Positions 62,677 through 64,000 of a stretch of DNA of 64,000 nucleotides are shown one piece after another. The stretch spans positions 26,503,001 to 26,567,000 of the forward strand of contig NC_068564.1 in assembly GCF_022201045.2 (NCBI RefSeq), written 5' to 3'. The stretch comes from Citrus sinensis. Lineage: Eukaryota > Streptophyta > Magnoliopsida > Sapindales > Rutaceae. Under the pieces are notes generated by a model. That model was given only the letters and a program-made list of their open reading frames with translations, searched no databases and was not told the DNA's origin. Position 1 is the stretch's first letter. Each line of letters begins with the position of its first letter. The translations under genes and the position numbers were made by a program.

Positions 62677-63505
62677 CTTTCTCTCTCTCACTCACACTCT
62701 TGAATATATAAGCTTTAATGCATCATTGTAGAAGTTCTAAACGAAGTTATCAAATTGGCACAATCACTTTGCGTTTTATATTAATATAGGCGGAGTTTAT
62801 CTCTTGGGTCAGGCAGAAGAATAGAATATATTATTTCCAACAGCTTTGGCGGGTCCTTATTGCTTTTGCTGCGAATTTAATAGTAACATTTATTCTACAG
62901 CTTCTGCCTCCATTGCTTTTGATTTCCACGAATATAATAATCACATTTATTCTAAAGTGTTAAAATACCTGAAAATTTTGACACTTAACGATTTCTCCAC
63001 CCGGGTTTGTTTTTTATAAAAAAAATCATCTTTTTTTCGCCTTGACGGTAACGAAGTTGGAATTTGTTAGGAAATGCTTGCAAAATGAAAGTTTTGCTCT
63101 TGTAATATAAACAATGTCGGATTTGGACGTTTAATATCAGAAAATTTTGATTTGCCCCAAAACAATTTCCAGTTTCCTTCTTGCATGTTTTTCGACATCG
63201 TGAAATACATTAACCTTAATCTTCAATTTTTATTTCATAACGACATAATCCAAAAGTTTGAGGATTCATTTGATTTATGATTCAAAAATATTTTTCAAAA
63301 CTCAAAACTCAAAACTCAAAACAGAATCTAAAAAATTGAGTTGAAGTTTTAATATTATCTGTTTATTTTTAACATTTAATCCAATTCTCTTCCCTATTAG
63401 CGGGGTCGATAATTAACCAACTTAAAAAGCCAAACTGACAAGATGTGTACAGCTGAGCTTTCAAAAAGCTAGCCAAAACAAATACAGCCCAAGTACAATC
63501 GAGAG

Positions 63506-64000
63506 TGTTGAGAAGTGAACACAAATCTGGAATTGTGGTTGAATATGACATGTCAGTTTGATTTTTCGAGACTGGATGATTTGTCGGTTGTGTGGCACAA
63601 GAGAGCCGTATGACAAGCCTGGTTGATCAGCCGAGTGATTAAGTTAAGCACGTGCTGAGGCACACGACTTCACTTATTCTAAACGGCAGAAGAAGGCAGC
63701 GTTTTGGATGCAGTTACTACACGTGTCTTGAGGCTGGTTTAAACGGCTGGTAAAGCTGTTAAAGAAAGCGGGAAAATTCTGGGTTTGTTGGGCTGTTACG
63801 CTGGCTTCTGGGGGTTGTTTCTAGAGCAATCTAGGCGTGTATATAAGGCTTCATGGTCTCGTATTTGGCTTGCTCAAGTGTGTAACAGTTTCTCAGATTA
63901 CTTGTATCTTGTAAACACCAAATCAGTAAAAGCTCTTTCTCTTTTTCACAGTGGATGTAGGTCAATTGGTGGCTGAACCGCTTAACAATTTTATGTTCGT
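63506..64000 (+). mobile_element. Copia-type LTR, cut by the window edge
   Basis: Starts TGTTGAGAAGTGAACACAAA at 63506, immediately after GAGAG, which interrupts the ankyrin duplication unit. Inside are GTATATAAGG (a TATA box, 63839-63848), TTGTATCTTGTAAACACC, then GTGGATGTAGGTCAATTGG and GGCTGAACCGCTTAAC, the usual end part of Copia LTRs. A solo LTR and a full element cannot be told apart because the sequence ends here. Confidence 0.72.

Larger units (their letters stand above)
58447..63505. repeat. Tandem segmental duplication of the ankyrin 5' region
   Basis: Units start at about 58447, 60645 and 63425, each with TTTACAGCTGAG close to AGCCAAAACAAATA. Each unit then runs through intron-like DNA (AACAAATTAAAGCTGC, GGTCAACTGGACCATATAT-like, AAAAAATGCTAAAGAAA) towards exon 1 and its promoter. 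Unit 1 carries the intact exon 1. Unit 2 carries an internally deleted exon 1 (61764-61938) and then a second, truncated copy (62290-62676) with promoter. The third start is cut by an LTR at 63506. Confidence 0.75.

Noticed and set aside
1-64000. CRISPR arrays, prokaryotic operons, tRNA or rRNA genes
   Set aside because: The repeats seen have no regular spacer structure. No ribosome-binding sites with operon layout were found, and no cloverleaf with the GTTCRANYC arm was recognised by eye. A tRNA scan could still find a missed one.

Overview
The window is nuclear DNA of a flowering plant, almost certainly a eudicot. It is AT-rich, its genes carry many GT-AG introns, and the products include chloroplast and plant-organelle proteins. 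Transposons of several plant classes fill the gaps. A woody rosid such as Citrus would fit, but nothing here proves the species. Exon borders were read by eye from splice signals, reading phase and remembered family sequences. No alignment or search was run.

Layout: 1.2-6.6 kb holds a decayed LINE on the minus strand between 10-bp target duplications. 7.4-8.3 kb holds a MULE-type foldback element. 9.9-12.5 kb (+) is a NEPRO/RNase MRP-like gene and 13.8-16.6 kb (+) is the plastid lipocalin LCNP. 17.3-18.0 kb is a hAT-type element with a perfect 8-bp target duplication. 18.4-20.6 kb (-) is a UGT87-like glycosyltransferase pseudogene split by a solo LTR. 23.1-24.2 kb (-) is LTD/GDC1, an ankyrin protein of LHCP import. 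25.7-26.6 kb holds two small, possibly related genes of unknown function, tail to tail, with interlocked stop codons. 28.2-29.7 kb is an inverted pair of about 600-bp MITEs. 32.6-37.0 kb (+) is a TORTIFOLIA1/SPIRAL2-like microtubule protein, and 37.9-46.2 kb (-) is the organellar DNA polymerase I.

From about 48.6 kb to the right edge lies an expanded ankyrin/PGG (ACD6/ITN1-like) locus on the minus strand. One gene looks intact (exons at 59.9-59.4, 57.1-56.3 and 55.5-54.9 kb). At least three broken relatives of its first exon and promoter sit on either side. LINE, MITE and Copia pieces are inserted among them, and a Copia LTR runs off the right edge.

The single-copy genes are housekeeping genes: RNA processing, plastid photoprotection and LHCP import, cortical microtubules, and organelle DNA replication. 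From memory, LTD, the SPIRAL2-like gene and the polymerase also lie close together on Arabidopsis chromosome 1, so that block looks syntenic. The ankyrin cluster and the transposons are the fast-evolving part. I saw no CRISPR array, convincing tRNA or rRNA gene, or virus-derived gene.
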